DNA of 64,000 bases from Populus alba (Eukaryota; Streptophyta; Magnoliopsida; Malpighiales; Salicaceae), in the NCBI RefSeq assembly GCF_005239225.2, contig NC_133288.1, positions 6,591,035-6,655,034 of the forward strand, read 5' to 3'. Below, one piece after another: positions 45,508 through 57,405 of the stretch (positions within the stretch are counted from its first letter, which is position 1; every line of letters starts with the position of its first letter). A model generated the notes under the pieces. That model was given only the letters and a program-made list of their open reading frames with translations, was not told where the DNA came from and ran no database searches. A program made the translations under genes and the position numbers.

Positions 45508-46774
45508 GACAGGCATAAGGAAGAAACAGAGCAGTTTCCTCACCTGGGAAAAAAAGCAAGGCAAATTCACTTGCCGCAGCAGCCAACCGAACATGTGTTC
45601 CGGAGAGCTTGAGTCACTTGATCTTTTCTTCATGTGGCAGATAATTGAAGGTGCACATCAAGACACGACAACTCGCTCATTGCATCTGGACCTCCTTTTT
45701 ATTTTATTATTATTTATTCAGAAAAGAAATACAATGTATGCTACGTATCAGTTTGTTCTGCGAGTTATGATTGCTCTATAGCAACCTGTTCTTGCTGAGC
45801 TCAGCAGCAAAGCCAAGAAACCTTTGAAGAGAAGACAAAAACTAGAAACAATCCCCCTGTCCGTAAGAACTGGGGTGTGATTTTTACAGCATCTTCACGA
45901 TACTAGCAGCAGCAGTAAAATTTGTTCTGTTTCCATATATATATATATATATATATATATTATCCAGCAAATTCTTACATTATCAGAGCACTTTGAAGAT
46001 TTATGCAGGAAGCCATTTGGCCCAGATTTCAGATGAAGTCCATCACATCAAACGATGCTGTCTATGACAATATTGGATTAAGAAATGCAAATCCCTAAGA
46101 TGATATAATCTATGATTGCAGTGTAATTGGAGATTTAGGAGATTGCAGACACTGTGAAGTGTAAAGACTATTTATTCAAAATGATGCCAAACTTTTCTGT
46201 AGTTTCTTCCATTAACTTGTCGTTTCTATTTGACATTTACGTTTGCAAGATTTGCCGTGCACATGTTCTTGCAGTATTGCATCATCTTCTAACCGCACTA
46301 CATTAACATATTTTTATTATAAAAAACAATTTAATTATTGTGATACAAATATAATAATGCTAATTTCATTGTAGTTCTTTTTTTTTTTTTTAAATCAACT
46401 ATTAAAACGTGTTTATCGTTGATATTAGATACTTTTTAAAATAGCTTAACAAATCAAAATAATTAATTTAATATTTTTTAAAATCAAAATATTTTTTAAA
46501 AACATCTAAAAACAAAAATAAAAATCATTTCGAATACTTCTTATTAATTCGAGTGTCTAACAATAAAAATTCAGTCATTTGATGGATAAATTTGGGGGGA
46601 AGAATCTTACAATTATAAGGAAAAGAAAATCAAGAAATCGTATACCTAATCCCTTAGTTAATGAAATAGGAAATTCCATTATTAAAAAAAAGAAAGTTCA
46701 TTACATCCATATAAAAATTATCCAAAAAAAATTATTGACAACCTTTTCTTACTGTTTAAAAAACACCTGTATAG
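45340..46774. other. Unassigned region upstream of the MYB gene with two (AT)n tracts
   Basis: (AT)22 at 45459-45502 and (AT)13 at 45935-45960. The sequence between (45510-45660, 45780-45910) is less AT-rich and transcript-like, but its frames match nothing I recognise. It may be a noncoding transcription unit or distal promoter. 46370-46780 is AT-rich. Confidence 0.4.
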
Positions 46775-46786
46775 TATATATATAAA
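46775..46786 (+). promoter_or_regulatory. Probable TATA box of the MYB-related gene
   Basis: TATATATAAACA precedes a less AT-rich stretch (46815-46942) ending CACCAAAG|GTAATC, a good splice donor. This suggests a noncoding first exon, with the coding exon reached through an acceptor near 48623 (AACAATAG|GTCAGC). Confidence 0.5.
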
Positions 46787-49001
46787 CAGTGACTCCTGAC
46801 TGTTTACGTGTTTAACAGCAGCAGCCAGCGGCATCATCATTCCCCAGAAACTGTAAATAAAGGCAGCACCAACTAATCGAAGTCTGAAACTTTACAAGTT
46901 TTTTAACTCATATCCGCGGCTGTGAAGAAGAAAACACCAAAGGTAATCAATCATTCACATGTGACATGCCTCTATAATTATAAATATGGTATTTTTTTTT
47001 TGCTCTGCAAACTGGGCATGGTTATCTTCAATTACTGAATCAATCTGGGGCTCTGTCCATTTTGGATAGAAAGAGAAGAAAAAGAGGGAAAAAAAAAGGA
47101 ACATAAGAAGAGAAAACGAATTCTTCCACTTTCTCTCAAAAAGGGTCTTCTTTTTTTGCTATCTTTTCTCAGATTTTAATGGGGTATTGAGGATTCCAGT
47201 GTGGCAACTTGGGGCGAGCCTTTTTCAGTCCAAGCTGTCTTTTTATGTGTAAGCAAGTAGCATTAGTTGTTGTTGAAAAGATAGGACTAATTGACCCAAC
47301 CTGACATGATTTTTTTTTCTCAGGATAACCCATCAACATCATTCACAATTTCTACGGCTGCCCTTTGTAAATTTCTTTCCCTTTTTAGGCGAATTTTTGA
47401 CCCATTTTTTTTGTTTGCTTTCATGGGTTTTTTTCTTTTGGTTTATCTGATTTCTGGATTCTCCCAATTTTTGTTCAATCAGCCGCTTAATTCTGTTTTA
47501 TTGAACTTGTGGGTTTTGTCAATAGAAGCATTGTAGAAGTTGCAAAGTCATCAACTTTTATTAGTTTCCAAGTAAAGTTCTAACATTTACAGTGATATAG
47601 AGAAGGAGGTGGGGGAGAAGTAAGGTTGTGCACTGTGAAGATCAGATTGTTTTTTTCAACAGTTTGTTTTTTGTGCAACTTCTCTCACTTAAGTAGTACA
47701 TGTTTTGAAAGTAAAGTTTTTAGTGCTAGTTACAATGTCAAAGTCTTTACAGTGCTAGTACTGTGATATTGAGTTGTAGGCTGCCTTTCATTGTATGGTG
47801 TTTTGTACAGTTACTGGGGTTAGACAGTGAGAAAGGAAGGAATCTGGAGCTAGTTTTTTCCAAGTGGGTATTTAAATCTGTGGTTGATACCTGAGGTATT
47901 GCTTAAAGGTTTTTACTGTTATTTGTGCTTTATTGATGGAAACAAATATGACTATCATCGAAAGTCTAAGAGGAGCGATTTTGCTGAGGGTTTTGAATTT
48001 TACAAAAAATCAAAGGCTTCGTTCTTTATTCAGTGTTTTTTAGTTTGATCTTAGTTTTTCCTCACTGCTGAGTCCCAAATGGGATGCATGGGATTATTTG
48101 CTATTTCAAATGTTTCTACAGCATTACTTTACCTCTCTCTTCTTTGTTCTAAAAGTTTCTATTTTGGAACGCAATCTTGCTGTTTATTTGTGATTAATTC
48201 TACTGTTTAGTTAGATTGGGGAAAAAACAAAAAGAGTTAAAGAGGTTGTAGCCTATATGTACTGTAAAACTTGTGGATGAAAGGAGATTATGACATGATA
48301 AATTCTTTGTGGGCCTGTGCTGTTAAAACTGTTGTTATCAAGTAGGGGACACAGGACTTGTTTTGGTTGGAATTAGAAATGGCCTTGTGAACGCTCCTAT
48401 TATTCACTGCAGGCTTCTAGGTTATTCTTCTTTGTTTGGTTTCTCCATTGTCCCTTTCATCTCTCACAATCCCTAAACCTCATTACCATTTACCGTTAAA
48501 TTCACCGTAGCATTAATTTCTGTATATTGTTATTTGCTGTTATTTATTGCATCTTCGAATTAGTGATTTTCAGATATTTCTCATGGTCTGACTGAACTTT
48601 GATGCCTTTTCATTTAACAATAGGTCAGCAATTCACAAGAGTCCAAGTTTTTGAATTGTGGAGCAAATCACCATTGAACTCTTCACATACTCCACTGGGG
48701 CTGTGATTTTTATTGGAGGTGAACTCTGGTTCAGCTTTCTTAGCCTTTTCTGGGGTCTTTTTGTTTTCTCTTCTTGCTTACCTCTATGGCCTGACATATC
48801 CTGGTTTCCCATAATTAAAGTCCGTTGTCAATCCAGTTGTTAGTGATTCCAAATTTAGAAATAATTCAGATCCTACTTCCAAGAAAATCTGTGGTTTTGG
48901 CGAGTGGCTTTTAGGCTGGCCTAGATTCTGGAGCACTTTGGTAGATATCTTTTCCTCATCTTGTGAGTGCTATTAGCTGTAGGTAACTCAGAGAAGGCTA
49001 G

Positions 49002-52000
49002 ATGTCTGTGGATGAAGGGGGCAGTGGTTCTCTGTGGACTAAAGAACAAGATAAGGCATTCGAGAATGCCCTTGCTACTTATCCTGAAGATACTTCAGAT
49101 TGGTGGGAGAAAATAACAGCCGATGTACCTGGGAAAACTGTAGAAGAGATTAAACATCATTATGAGCTTCTGGTTGAGGATATTAGCCAGATTGAAGCTG
49201 GCTGTGTACCATTGCCTAATTATAGCTCTTCTTCAGAAGGTTCAACGAGCCATGCCATTGATGAAGGAACTGGAAAGAAGGGTGGCCACTTAGGGCATCA
49301 TAATAGTGATTCCAATAATGGAAATAAAGCTTCAAGGTCAGATCAGGAACGCCGTAAGGGAATTGCTTGGACTGAGGATGAGCACAGGTAAATTAATAAA
49401 TTATCATTTTATTCATCATCAAATCAAGTGCTCTGATGGTTATCGTTGATTGAGTTGTTGCAATCTTTGATTTTCTCTGACTTAAATTATTATTGCTATG
49501 TTTTTTCTGCCAAACACATCTTAAGACCAGCTAATCTGTGATCAAATCCATAGGTTTAGGAAATCTTGAGATGATAGGAAGCAAGTGAATGATAGTTGAT
49601 TTCAAAACCATGAGACAAATGTGTTTCACTTTCTGAGAGTTTTAGGATGGAGCACACCTTTTACTCTCTTTTATGGTAATGTGTTCCTGAATGAATTGTG
49701 TTCAGCCTCATATTTTGCACTGGATTATTTGTTTTAAAACATTTAGTACATAGTTGTACCTGCGACAATTGAGGATGCTGGTCTAGGGACTGGGAAGTGA
49801 AAGACCCTCGGTTTTGTAGGGGGATGAAATGACTAGTCTTAATCTAAAGCTAAATCAATAAACCTAATTGACTTGCATTGCTTGAAACCTTGTTATCTAG
49901 ATTCAGTTGTCAGAGAATAACTAAGATGATGTGATTGATTGTCTGAAAAGTTGTTCCAACAGACGAGCACCTATATGTGTCAAGCATGTAAATGGAAGCT
50001 TGAAAGTGATGCATGAAGTAGAATCTTTCCTTGGTGCATTATTAGTAGGTGTTGGAATCTAGTTTGTTTCTCTGTATTCACTTTGCAATAATGGTAATAT
50101 TAAAGAAGAGTGAGGAAAAAAAGAAGAAGGATTTACATTGTTTGGTTGATTGAGCTACTCCATTGACAGAGACAATGGAAGAATCACTATAAAACTGGAG
50201 ATCTAGTATGTTCCCTCTCTTGCATGCCCTAGCCTTAAGACAGCTATTTGTCTTGAAACAAACTTTTAATCTATCTAAAACAGAAGATTACATTATTCTC
50301 AAGTTTGTACTTTATTTATAGTTCAAAACCTTAGCATTGGATAAGAATTGAACGTGTTTGTATCTCATTTGTTTAGGCTCCCTCTGATTTTTCTCGGCTT
50401 TGGAGTTGGATAAATTCTTGAGACTTTTGATCAGGGTGGAGATTAATCAAATGATATATGATCATGTTCAACATTTTAAAAAGACTTAAAACATGTAAAG
50501 TTGTGGTGAAGGACTAACTTCCTTCTCGCGATCATTCATTAACACCTATTATACTCCTTAATGCTTTTTGGATGTTTTATTTGGATGAACCCTATGGCAT
50601 TTAGGTTTCAATAACGAGGTTGGAAATCCTAAAGATTTATAAAAACTATTGTGGTTTGTGTCTATATTTCTACATTGGCATCCACATGGTAGTGGATGCA
50701 TTTGGATAAATTTGTCATGTTATTCTTATAGAGAAAATCACAAAAATTCTGTACATAGGATTTGGGACTTGTTTTTACAAATCTATGAAGCTTTGTTGCC
50801 ATTCATTCCACTCCTTTTCTTCTATCTCTCAGAAAGATCACACTAATGGAGCTATTTATACACGAGTTTTTGGCTCTAGCTGATAGTATGGCTTCATTTT
50901 GAAGTGTTCTGGTGGTGGATTGATTAGAAGGTCACAATGGGTGTGTGCTGGGGGTGCGGGGATAGGGATCCTTTTAAAGTTGCCAATGAAATACCTAGAT
51001 CTATGAATTGTTGCAACAGTTTCTTAGTAAAACACTTTCCTGCTTGAATAAGGAGACCACAAAGCCTGGATTATGTTGGCTTTGTTAAGGGAGTCTTGCA
51101 GCAACAACTGGAGAAATTGGTTGAAGAATAACGGGGCATAAATTTGCAAACATTTAGCAGTCAAAATTCAGTAAGGTTTTTCTAGGGGAGATTCCTAGAA
51201 GACCTTAGTGGGATCATTGCTTTCTTTCTTTCTTTCTTTTTCCTCCCTTCATTTCTCTTGGTCTTTGAAGTGAATCTAACTTCAATTGCAGAATTTGCTT
51301 GTGATCATGGCCTCTTTGTGACTGTTATTGGAGGTTTGGAACCAAAACTTAAAAACGCAATTATGAGCTCAGGACTGCCTTGAATATGTAAAGCTTTGTG
51401 TTGCTTCTTGTGGTCTATTGAATCTGTTTTCATCGTGTGGTTTTGCAATAGCAATATCCTTTTGGTCATACACCTGTGGAGATTCCTTTAATATGAATGT
51501 GATAATATTGGGTCCATAGCCTGCAATACCCTAATTAGTTAGTTTAGGGTCATCCATTGAAGCTTGCAAAAATTAAGCTTCCATATGAACAGAACAGGTG
51601 ATATGGACTGACTTTGGTGTGGAGGCTGCTAGCATTTCTTAAAGTTTTACATGATAAGAGTGAAATGTAATTATTTCAAACTATTTCTTAAAGGCCTCAA
51701 AAAACTTTGTAATCACCACTTTGCATCTGACCATGGGTTTTTGTTACTTGGGCTGTTGGGGTTGCACTCTCAGCAAGTCACTGTTCTCTCTGGCGTGTCT
51801 GGTCTGGAGTAGCCTATGCTAAGCTTCTGGTTCTTTAATTAATGAAGTTCAAATCTCCCCTTCTAAATCTCTCTCGTGCTCTATTTTCCTGCACTATTTT
51901 ACACAAATAATCAGAGGAAGACATGAGCTTGTGTCATAAGTTTTTGTTGAGGAGCTGTAATTGCATGGTTTTTGAATTGGAAAACCTTTAATATCCTATT

Positions 52001-52649
52001 GAAGGATAAGTGCTGTATTTTCCTCAGTTCTCTTTTATGGCAATGTGGATGTTTTCTTCCAGTGAACACACTTGGTAAAATCTATAACATGTTATATTAG
52101 AATTTTGTTGGTGGTGCTGATTCCTGTATCCTTCTGATAAACAGGTTATTTCTTCTTGGTTTGGACAAATATGGGAAGGGTGATTGGCGAAGTATATCGA
52201 GAAACTTTGTCGTGACAAGAACACCCACACAAGTAGCAAGCCATGCTCAAAAGTATTTTATTCGTCTCAACTCAATGAACAAAGATAGGAGGCGATCCAG
52301 CATTCATGACATCACCAGTGTTGGCAACGGAGATGTTGCAGCACCTCAAGGACCGATAACTGGTCAAACAAATGGTTCTGCCGCAGGAGGTTCCTCTGGA
52401 AAGGCAGCAAAACAACCACCTGCACAGCCAGTTGGTCACCCAGGAGTTGGTATATATGGTCCTCCAACTATAGGCCAGCCTATAGGAGGTCCCCTAGTCT
52501 CGGCAGTTGGCACCCCGGTGAATCTTCCAGCACCAACACACATGGCTTACGGTGTTAGAGCCCCAGTACCAGGAGCAGTGGTTCCTGGTGCACCGATGAA
52601 CATGGTTCCAATGACATATCCAATGCCGCACACAACCACTCATAGGTAA
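49002..52649 (+). CDS. SRM1: MYB-related (SANT/MYB, SHAQKYF-type) transcription factor
   Basis: Two coding exons, 49002-49387 and 52145-52649, join in frame to 296 aa. An N-terminal SANT/MYB repeat (residues ~9-62: [20 protein letters not shown] and [21 protein letters not shown]) is followed by a Ser/Gly/Asn-rich linker and a second MYB repeat (~119-170) with [20 protein letters not shown] and the plant hallmark SHAQKYF (161-167). The C-terminal half is Pro/Gly/Val-rich, ending PMPHTTTHR. This two-repeat layout is that of the DIVARICATA/MYBS group, closest as I recall to Arabidopsis SRM1/MYBS2. The family binds I-box/TATCCA-type DNA and is linked to salt, ABA and sugar responses. The 2.76-kb intron splits the second repeat. 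The final exon ends CATAG|GTAAAA, donor-like, but TAA follows in frame. Confidence 0.95.
51220..51240. repeat. (CTTT)n microsatellite in the MYB gene intron
   Basis: Five CTTT units in the single coding-region intron. Confidence 0.85.
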
Positions 52650-53520
52650 AAACATATGTGGTTGGCTACAAGCATACAAAAGACAGAAGACTTTTTGCTT
52701 GTGCTCATTTTGGGTTACATGGATCTCCATTTTAGCCTGATTAAGGTTCCGCGCTTCTGCTTATCGGCAAGCAAAAGGTGTCTCATGTCATTTTGTTTAC
52801 TCGGGTGCCACTCTCAAGTCTCAAATAAGCCACGGGGAGAGAAGAACTATAGACATCTGTATAGGCAGCAGCTTTGGGAAAATATGACAGCATTTATGGG
52901 GCAGGACAACGTTTAATTTATCCTTGATAGTTTTACATTACAAGCTCTTAGACATGTAGAAGTAGACAATTAATGTATTTTTTCTTCTTTCATGACCATA
53001 AGTTGTAAAGAACCCGTTTATATTTCAACTCTTCACAGTTGCATATGTAGTCGATCACATATTTTGCTGCACCTTGCTACTAATTTCTCGAAGAGTTGAA
53101 GGATCGTTGTTCTCAGATCTTTGCCTGGGACGAACCCTCGGAAGTTTTATGGAACATAGGCATGGGCATGTATTCTGTTTGAATGCGTAACCAGGCAAGC
53201 ACGAATTTATCTGAAAGTCAAGAATGGTTCTGTTTTCCACACCTTGTAGATAATCTTTGGTGCTTTATTTTCTTTTTTCAAAGATCCTATCTGGAAGGCA
53301 AGTCATATATGAACCAGAAAATAATTTAGACAGCCTTGTACATGCAGCAAAAAAAATTCAACGATTTCCTACTCGCAAATTGCGTGACAGCAACATTATT
53401 TTTTCCTAATGGACTGGTCAATATTCAAACAGTACAGCACGTAAGCACCGGTAATAAATACGCAAAAAATCTCTTTTTTTATTTTTTAACCCTGCGCTCT
53501 TCAGGAATAATGTTTGCCAC
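52650..53520 (+). other. 3' UTR and downstream flank of the MYB-related gene
   Basis: 52650-53060 is probably 3' UTR. Nothing with coding similarity follows up to the CCGGGT-rich repeat. Confidence 0.5.
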
Positions 53521-53524
53521 AGTA

Positions 53525-54255
53525 AGACCGGCCAAAGGAAAAAACCGGTCAAACCCGGGTCGACCCGGGCTAACCCGGTTGAGACCCGGTATATATATAT
53601 ATTAACTTTATTGAACGATCACCCGACTCAGGGAAAGCAGAAGGAAAGCTTGAGTTTTTGCCCTAATTTCTTGCAGAAGAAAGCATAGCTGTAAGGGGGG
53701 AAAAACAAAGAGAATGTTGTTTACACAAGATGCTCTCGTGACTAAAATTTGTTTTTTTTTTGATAAGTTTCACGTTCAAATTTCAAACACTGTTATAGAA
53801 CTTGATATCCGTTGGACATTTTTAGTGGCGGATCCTAAAAAGCACAGATGAGGCCAGTAGCAGCCCTCTTGGGTTTTTACCATACAGCTGAAGATGTTGA
53901 TTTATGAATTATAATATAAAATAAAGTTAAAATATTGATTTATGGATTCTAATGCAAACTAGAATTTGAATATTGTCCTCTTATATTTATTATGTTAAAT
54001 TTTGTGTTTCTAGAACAACTTATTATTTTATTATTCTTGTCTTTAATATGTTTAAATTATGTTAAATATTTGTTTATTTAGAGATAAATGGACCTTGATG
54101 CTAATTAATTATGTTATTATATATATTAATATGATATTTTATGTCAAAAGAATCATATTAATGTGTGCTTTTTGTTATTGACCCGGGCTAATCCGGGTTG
54201 ACCCTCAAAATTTGTGACCCGGTTATTTTATCTGGTCAACTATCAGGCCGGGTTT
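53525..54255. repeat. CCGGGT-rich repeat element
   Basis: Two blocks share GACCCGGGCTAA and CCGG(G)TTGA: 53525-53592 (with AAACCCGGGTCGACCCGGGC) and 54178-54250 (TGACCCGGGCTAATCCGGGT). About 585 bp of AT-rich sequence separates them, so they may be the ends of one element in direct orientation. CpG-rich motifs of this type recur in poplar-like genomes. The class is unknown. Confidence 0.5.
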
Positions 54256-54769
54256 TATAAATATGATTTGGCAATGGAGAACTCCGTATGAGAAAAAAAA
54301 ACAACGATGTGAAATAGCGTGGTTTTATGGAGGATGGTGGGCTGATTATGGGCCTACTTGAACTCTAGAGATGAGGCCCAATTAGTACAATGGGTAGGGC
54401 CTTGCAAAACCTCTTATTTCTACTCACTGTTTACACTCACGCTTGTACCTTCTCACGTAATAATTTTTGGATTTTGGGGTTTCTTTGAAGGGTTTCAAAC
54501 TAACTAAAAAAAAATGCTAATGGGTTTTTATCTTATGTGTTGACATTGTATTATTAGCTGGTGCTGATGGTATGATTAATTTTTTAATAAAAAAATAGTT
54601 AGGTGTTGATAGTGTTTTTTTACAGTGGATTAAAAAAAAAAAATCATATAAGGATTGATCCAATATGATTCGATCTATTTGATAAGTTAAAAGACTATCC
54701 GGAAGGCTAGTAAAAACCTAATTTGACTCAAAATAAATATTCAAAATGACATTTTTTTTATAAATATTA
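54256..54769. other. Intergenic, no gene seen
   Basis: Includes a G/C-richer bit with GGCCTACTTGAACTCTAGAG near 54350. Otherwise AT-rich. Confidence 0.4.
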
Positions 54770-55440
54770 AGAAGACAATATATTATTCGGTTTAACCAGA
54801 GCTAATCTACCAATCAATATGTTAGATTATGAGATTATGATAACCCTAAGAAAAGAAAATATAAACAAAAAATAAAGTTCACTTCTCAAAAAATCCGACG
54901 TTGAAAAATAAAATTGAAAAAAATACAATTAAAAAAGACTAACAAAATTATTTGAGCCAACCTGGGTAAACTACTAAACCTGCAACTCGGGTCATGAGGT
55001 CAGAATAACCTGATATAAAATACATTGAAACAAATTATGAAATTTAATAGAAAAAAACCTAATGTTAAAGAATGTAATTGAAATTAAAAAATCATTTAAA
55101 TAAATGACATAAAAAAAGAATTTTAGTCAACTCTTATTAACATATCAAACTCGTGACCTGAGTCAGGAGATGGATATAACCTTATATAAAAAAAAAATCA
55201 GAAAATCTAATTTCTAATCAATCCAATATTAAAAAATATAATATATAAAAAATTATAATTAAAAAATAATAAAAAAATTGAATCAATAAGTTAAACTCGC
55301 ATTTCAGATCAAGAAATTATAATAACCTCATCAAAATAAATTAAAAAATATAAAAACAAAAATCAATCTTTAATAAATCTAATGATAAAGGATGTAATAA
55401 AAAAAATATTATTTAAAAAAATATTTAAATTAGTAGTGTT
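54770..55440 (+). repeat. Degenerate ~165-bp tandem array, about four units
   Basis: The phrase ATAACC(C/T)-(A/T)-A-AAAA recurs at 54841, 55006, 55177 and 55323 (spacings 165, 171 and 146). Around it the units share CAAACTCGTGACC(T/C)G-, ATGAGGTCAGAATAACC- and AAT(G/A)TTAAAGAATGTAAT-type blocks in the same order. Old, diverged array, probably transposon-derived. Confidence 0.7.
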
Positions 55441-55980
55441 TTACAAAAAGAGGTATCCTAAAATGAATAGCAAATTATTTAAATCCTCTCTTCTTTTATT
55501 TTTGTTATTTATTAAAATGAATTGCAAATAGCTAATAGTTTTAGAGCCAGTCAAATATAACCTTAGTTTATTTTTTCACGCTTCATTTTATGAGAATTTA
55601 AGTTGGTATATTTATTTTTGTTATCTGTTTTTTTTATTATGTAACTATACTATAAAAATATTTTTTGCTGAGTCGAGTGCCCAAATGTTTTTGTTTTAAT
55701 AAAAAAAATATTACACTCACCCACGATTTTTTGCAACTTAATGTTTTGTGTCTTAATTATTTTATTTTCCTTGTCCGAAGACGAAGAGAACAAGGAAAAA
55801 AAAAGGAGCCAGTTTCCTGAATTAGAAATATAAGTGGGCCAGAGTGGTAGATCAAAGGGAAAGAAAGCAAGAGTTCCCGCCATAAAAAAGGAAACCATAT
55901 CACATTCACCCACGATTTTCTTACTCCTATCAGGTCTCCCTTCCTCTTCAGGAGTTTATACGCAATTGGTGATTGGTCCC
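55441..55980. other. Upstream region of the ValRS gene
   Basis: AT-rich to 55770, then a less AT-rich stretch. A 15-base block (TCACCCACGATTTT) occurs at 55717 and 55906, marking a small local duplication. Probable promoter. Confidence 0.45.
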
Positions 55981-55989
55981 TTTTGGCAC

Positions 55990-56113
55990 CCCAGTTACCA
56001 TTGCCGTCTGCTTTCAAAACCCTAATCTCCTCTCCACAATTTCCTCTCTCTGTAACTGGTAGCCGTATTTACAGAAGTTTTTTCTTTTTCGCCAAAAAGT
56101 TGCTGTCTGACAG
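55990..56113 (+). other. Probable first (leader) exon of the ValRS gene
   Basis: A pyrimidine-rich leader-like sequence (CTAATCTCCTCTCCACAATT) ends with a good donor, CTGACAG|GTAACT. Splicing to the acceptor at 57400 would place TTGCA before the first ATG. No ATG lies in this exon. After an in-frame TAA the frame is open from CTG at 56058 into the ATG of 57406. Confidence 0.5.
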
Positions 56114-57405
56114 GTAACTTCTCCTATCCTCTTCCCCTTTCACTTACGTAGTGTTTGGTTTCCGAGAAAATGGAAGAAAACCACAAGCAGAGCCTTTATG
56201 TTGTTATTTTTGTATTATGTGAGTGACCCAGAAAATTGTTTTGAATTTTGTCTTATAAAGTTGCATGCTTTATGAAGAAGAAAATTGTTGGATCTGTTTG
56301 GGGTTTTCATAAATTCTCTAGCAGTTTTCTAGGTGGGGTCTTACTTCTTTATTTATTTCTACGATCTGTTCAATTGCTGAATGCTTGGCTGCTAAGAAAA
56401 CCGTGAACTTTATATTTTTTTGAACAGCATAATCTCATCTCGTCTTGTATAGATATCTTAACAATCCATCTGCAGGACAAGTAGAAGTTATGGCATGCTG
56501 TATTAATTAATGGGCCTAATGGCCCCTATAAATCTATTCTCCTTAATCCACCAGCGAGTAGGAATCCGTCCCCATGTCAAGGTCTTTGTCAGGTTAGGAG
56601 AAGAGGGTTCGTGCCTTCAGCCATGTAATTTAATGCTTTTCAATACACAAACACACACAAAAGCGCCGCAACCCATTGGAGATACAAATTCAGTCCTTTG
56701 TAATGCATTTTAATTTTCCGAGAAGAGGACTTCTCTTTCCTCTCTCCCACCATTCTTCCATCACTCTCCTTTTTCCCTTCTGATCTCCTGCAAACAACCC
56801 CCCCGGTCGCCCTCCCTTTCCCTTTCTCTTCTCCTCTCTACCTGCATGCATGTCAAGTACCTCTCTGTTTACCGTTTCCATCTTCTCTTCTTTACCTTTT
56901 CTCTTTCTCACAGTGTGCGCATCGTCATCTTGCTTATGTCTAGAGTAAAAAACAATACTTTGTGCTTTCGATTTGATAAGAAACTATTTGGTCTCTGGTT
57001 ATTTTATTTTATTTTCTACATTAACAGAAACTGATCAATCAAGACTTAAAGAGCTAATAAATTGGTCCTTAAAAAGGTTTCTGTTCTTTCCCCTGTGATC
57101 TCCATCTTGCTGCTTCTGTTTTTATCTCTTTTTCTGATAATAGATTGTTAGAACTATGGATAAGTTTCCACTGATGTACCATGGATGTGAAAGCTATGAT
57201 TTTTTAAAATTTTGCAGCTTCCTTTGGTTGCTTTTTTTTAGCCTCTCAATGATCGTTCTGTTTTGTTCATTTTCACCCATGAATTAGTCAGAGGAAGCCA
57301 GTTATATATTATAGATTGGTGTCTGTGAGTTATGTTTTACAAAGGACAACACGGATCATAACTTGTTTCTATGCTTGTCTTTGACAATTGAAAAAATCAG
57401 TTGCA

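Noticed and set aside
56510..57034. Intron ORFs starting MGLMAPINLF and MHVKYLSVYR as possible mitochondrial presequence exons for ValRS
   Set aside because: Neither has a convincing splice donor in the phase needed to join the exon beginning at 57401; kept only as a possibility in the ValRS finding.
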